Shown here piece by piece: positions 5,176 to 5,981 of a stretch of DNA of 5,981 bases (position 1 is the stretch's first letter; each line of letters starts with the position of its first letter). The stretch lies in contig NZ_BAAADA010000167.1 of the NCBI RefSeq assembly GCF_039522005.1, positions 1 through 5,981 of the forward strand, in the 5' to 3' direction. The translations under genes and the position numbers were made by a program. The notes under the pieces were generated by a model, which saw nothing but the letters and a program-made list of their open reading frames with translations, made no database searches and had not been told where the DNA came from. This stretch comes from Alkalibacterium indicireducens. GTDB taxonomy: Bacteria; Bacillota; Bacilli; Lactobacillales; Carnobacteriaceae_A.

Positions 5176-5981
5176 ATGTTGAAAGCATACAAGTACAGAT
5201 TATACCCAACCGAACAACAAAAAGACTATTTTGCGAACTGTTTCGGATGCGTCCGCTTCATCTACAACAAAATGCTCAGCGACAAAATCGACCACTACAA
5301 AGAAACGAAACAGATGCTCCACAATACACCGGCTCAGTACAAAAAAGAATTTTCATTTTTGAAAGAAGTGGACAGTCTAGCCTTGGCGAATGCCCAACAA
5401 AATCTGGAAAGAGCCTATAAAAACTTTTACCGAGACAAGTCCGTCGGTTTCCCGAAGTTCAAATCCAAACACAAGTCAAAAGCGAGTTATACCACCAATA
5501 ACCAAGGCGGAAATATCCGAATGGAAAACGGAAAAATCAAACTTCCAAAAATTGGTTTCGTGAAACTGAAGCAACACAGAAAGTTTGAAGGAGTCATCAA
5601 GTCGTGCACCATTTCCATGAACAAGTCCGGAAAGTATTTCGTTTCTATTCTGGTGAAATCAGAAGAGGAGAAAATGGAAATCACCGAAAGGAAAATCGGG
5701 ATTGATTTAGGCCTTTCGGATTTCGCTATCACTACCAACGATTTAGGTGAGATAAAGAAATACAAAAACCCCAAACATCTGTATAAATCAGAAAAGCAAC
5801 TCAAGAAAGCCCAGCGTTCGTTGTTCCGCAAACAAAAAGGCGGTAAGAACCGAAACAAAGCCCGCTTGGTGGTTGCTAAGAAACACGAAAAAATCGCCAA
5901 TCAACGGAAGGATTTCTTGCACAAACTATCCAAAAAGATTACAGACGAAAACCAAGTCATTGTAATAGAAACTCTGTCCAG
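5176..5981 (+). CDS. tnpB: RNA-guided endonuclease TnpB (IS200/IS605 family), 3' end beyond the window
   Basis: 268 codons are visible with no stop; the family is usually about 370-410 residues, so the last third is missing. TnpB is an omegaRNA-guided DNA nuclease that cuts donor sites and so keeps the element in place. N-terminal motif KAYKYRLYPTEQQ at 3-15, then FGCVRFIYNKML 23-34; a basic central part with GFPKFKSKHKSK 91-102 and IKLPKIGFVKL 121-131; RuvC-I IGIDLGL 174-180 with catalytic Asp177; a basic helical insert KSEKQLKKAQRSLFRK 204-219; RuvC-II VIVIETL 261-267 with catalytic Glu265. Both catalytic residues seen are present, so this is not a dead, repurposed TnpB as far as it can be read. 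The zinc finger, third catalytic Asp and omegaRNA lie off the edge. The start has a perfect AGGAGG (5162-5167) 8 nt upstream. It is divergent from the regulator gene. Confidence 0.95.
   Translation, partial: MLKAYKYRLYPTEQQKDYFANCFGCVRFIYNKMLSDKIDHYKETKQMLHNTPAQYKKEFSFLKEVDSLALANAQQNLERAYKNFYRDKSVGFPKFKSKHKSKASYTTNNQGGNIRMENGKIKLPKIGFVKLKQHRKFEGVIKSCTISMNKSGKYFVSILVKSEEEKMEITERKIGIDLGLSDFAITTNDLGEIKKYKNPKHLYKSEKQLKKAQRSLFRKQKGGKNRNKARLVVAKKHEKIANQRKDFLHKLSKKITDENQVIVIETLS

Larger units (their letters stand above)
4868..5981 (+). mobile_element. IS200/IS605-family (IS1341-like) element, left part; right end off the window
   Basis: A subterminal hairpin, a small divergent regulator gene and an intact tnpB are in the layout of a tnpB-only IS605-family element; no tnpA is seen between the left end and tnpB. 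The left boundary is a guess: TTTAA at 4863-4867, a sequence known as target motif for some such elements, precedes the hairpin by 17 bp. These elements make no target duplication, so the border cannot be proven from one copy. Confidence 0.6.

Noticed and set aside
5100..5192. N-terminal extension of the ribbon-helix-helix gene to ATG 5192
   Set aside because: It would run through both promoters and the start of tnpB; the good ribosome site belongs to ATG 5099 and the 45-residue form matches the fold exactly.
5487..5900. 137-codon open frame on the minus strand
   Set aside because: It is antisense to tnpB, whose motifs are clear across this stretch, and its product is a low-complexity F/S/L-rich sequence typical of a shadow frame.

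Overview
The window looks like chromosome of a low-GC Gram-positive (Bacillota). It is AT-rich, has strong AGGAGG-type ribosome sites and sigma-A-like promoters, and carries two lipoproteins with LAAC lipoboxes, a PfeT-type P1B-4 ATPase, a BsaA-type thiol peroxidase, a class C group II intron end and an IS605-family TnpB element. The very acidic surface lipoproteins would fit a salt- or alkali-tolerant member of the Bacillales or Lactobacillales, but genus cannot be fixed from this sequence.

Layout, left to right. At 1-65 is the 5' end of a group II intron on the minus strand, lying directly behind a rho-independent terminator (67-103). That terminator ends an acidic lipoprotein gene (179-712, minus) that starts at TTG. 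A 405-bp gap (713-1117) holds its promoter(s) and the terminator of the next gene. A second lipoprotein (1118-2101, minus) carries two tandem copies of the same domain, and part of the duplication is perfectly identical DNA (122 bp). Its promoter has a TGTGA-N6-TCACA palindrome at the predicted transcription start. Next come a thiol peroxidase of the glutathione peroxidase family (2315-2785, minus) and, upstream of it in the same operon, a P1B-4 metal-efflux ATPase (2824-4689, minus). A Fur-box-like 19-mer (4767-4785) lies upstream. For both operon genes the ribosome sites show that the true starts are internal to the longest open frames.

The right side (about 4868 to the end) is an IS200/IS605-family element of the kind without a visible tnpA. 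It has a left-end hairpin, a 45-residue ribbon-helix-helix protein (4962-5099, minus) and a divergent tnpB (5176 to the edge, plus, incomplete). Between the two genes a 36-bp near-perfect palindrome contains both promoters, with the -35 of each overlapping the -10 of the other. This looks like an operator for the small DNA-binding protein, so the RNA-guided nuclease is probably under its own element-borne repressor.

Functionally, the ATPase and peroxidase form a coherent iron/peroxide stress operon (Fe(II) efflux plus peroxide removal). The lipoproteins are paralogs of a family I do not recognise, with bactofilin-like 'G-D-V/L' repeats. Both mobile elements lie beside transcription terminators, so they cause little damage to host genes.
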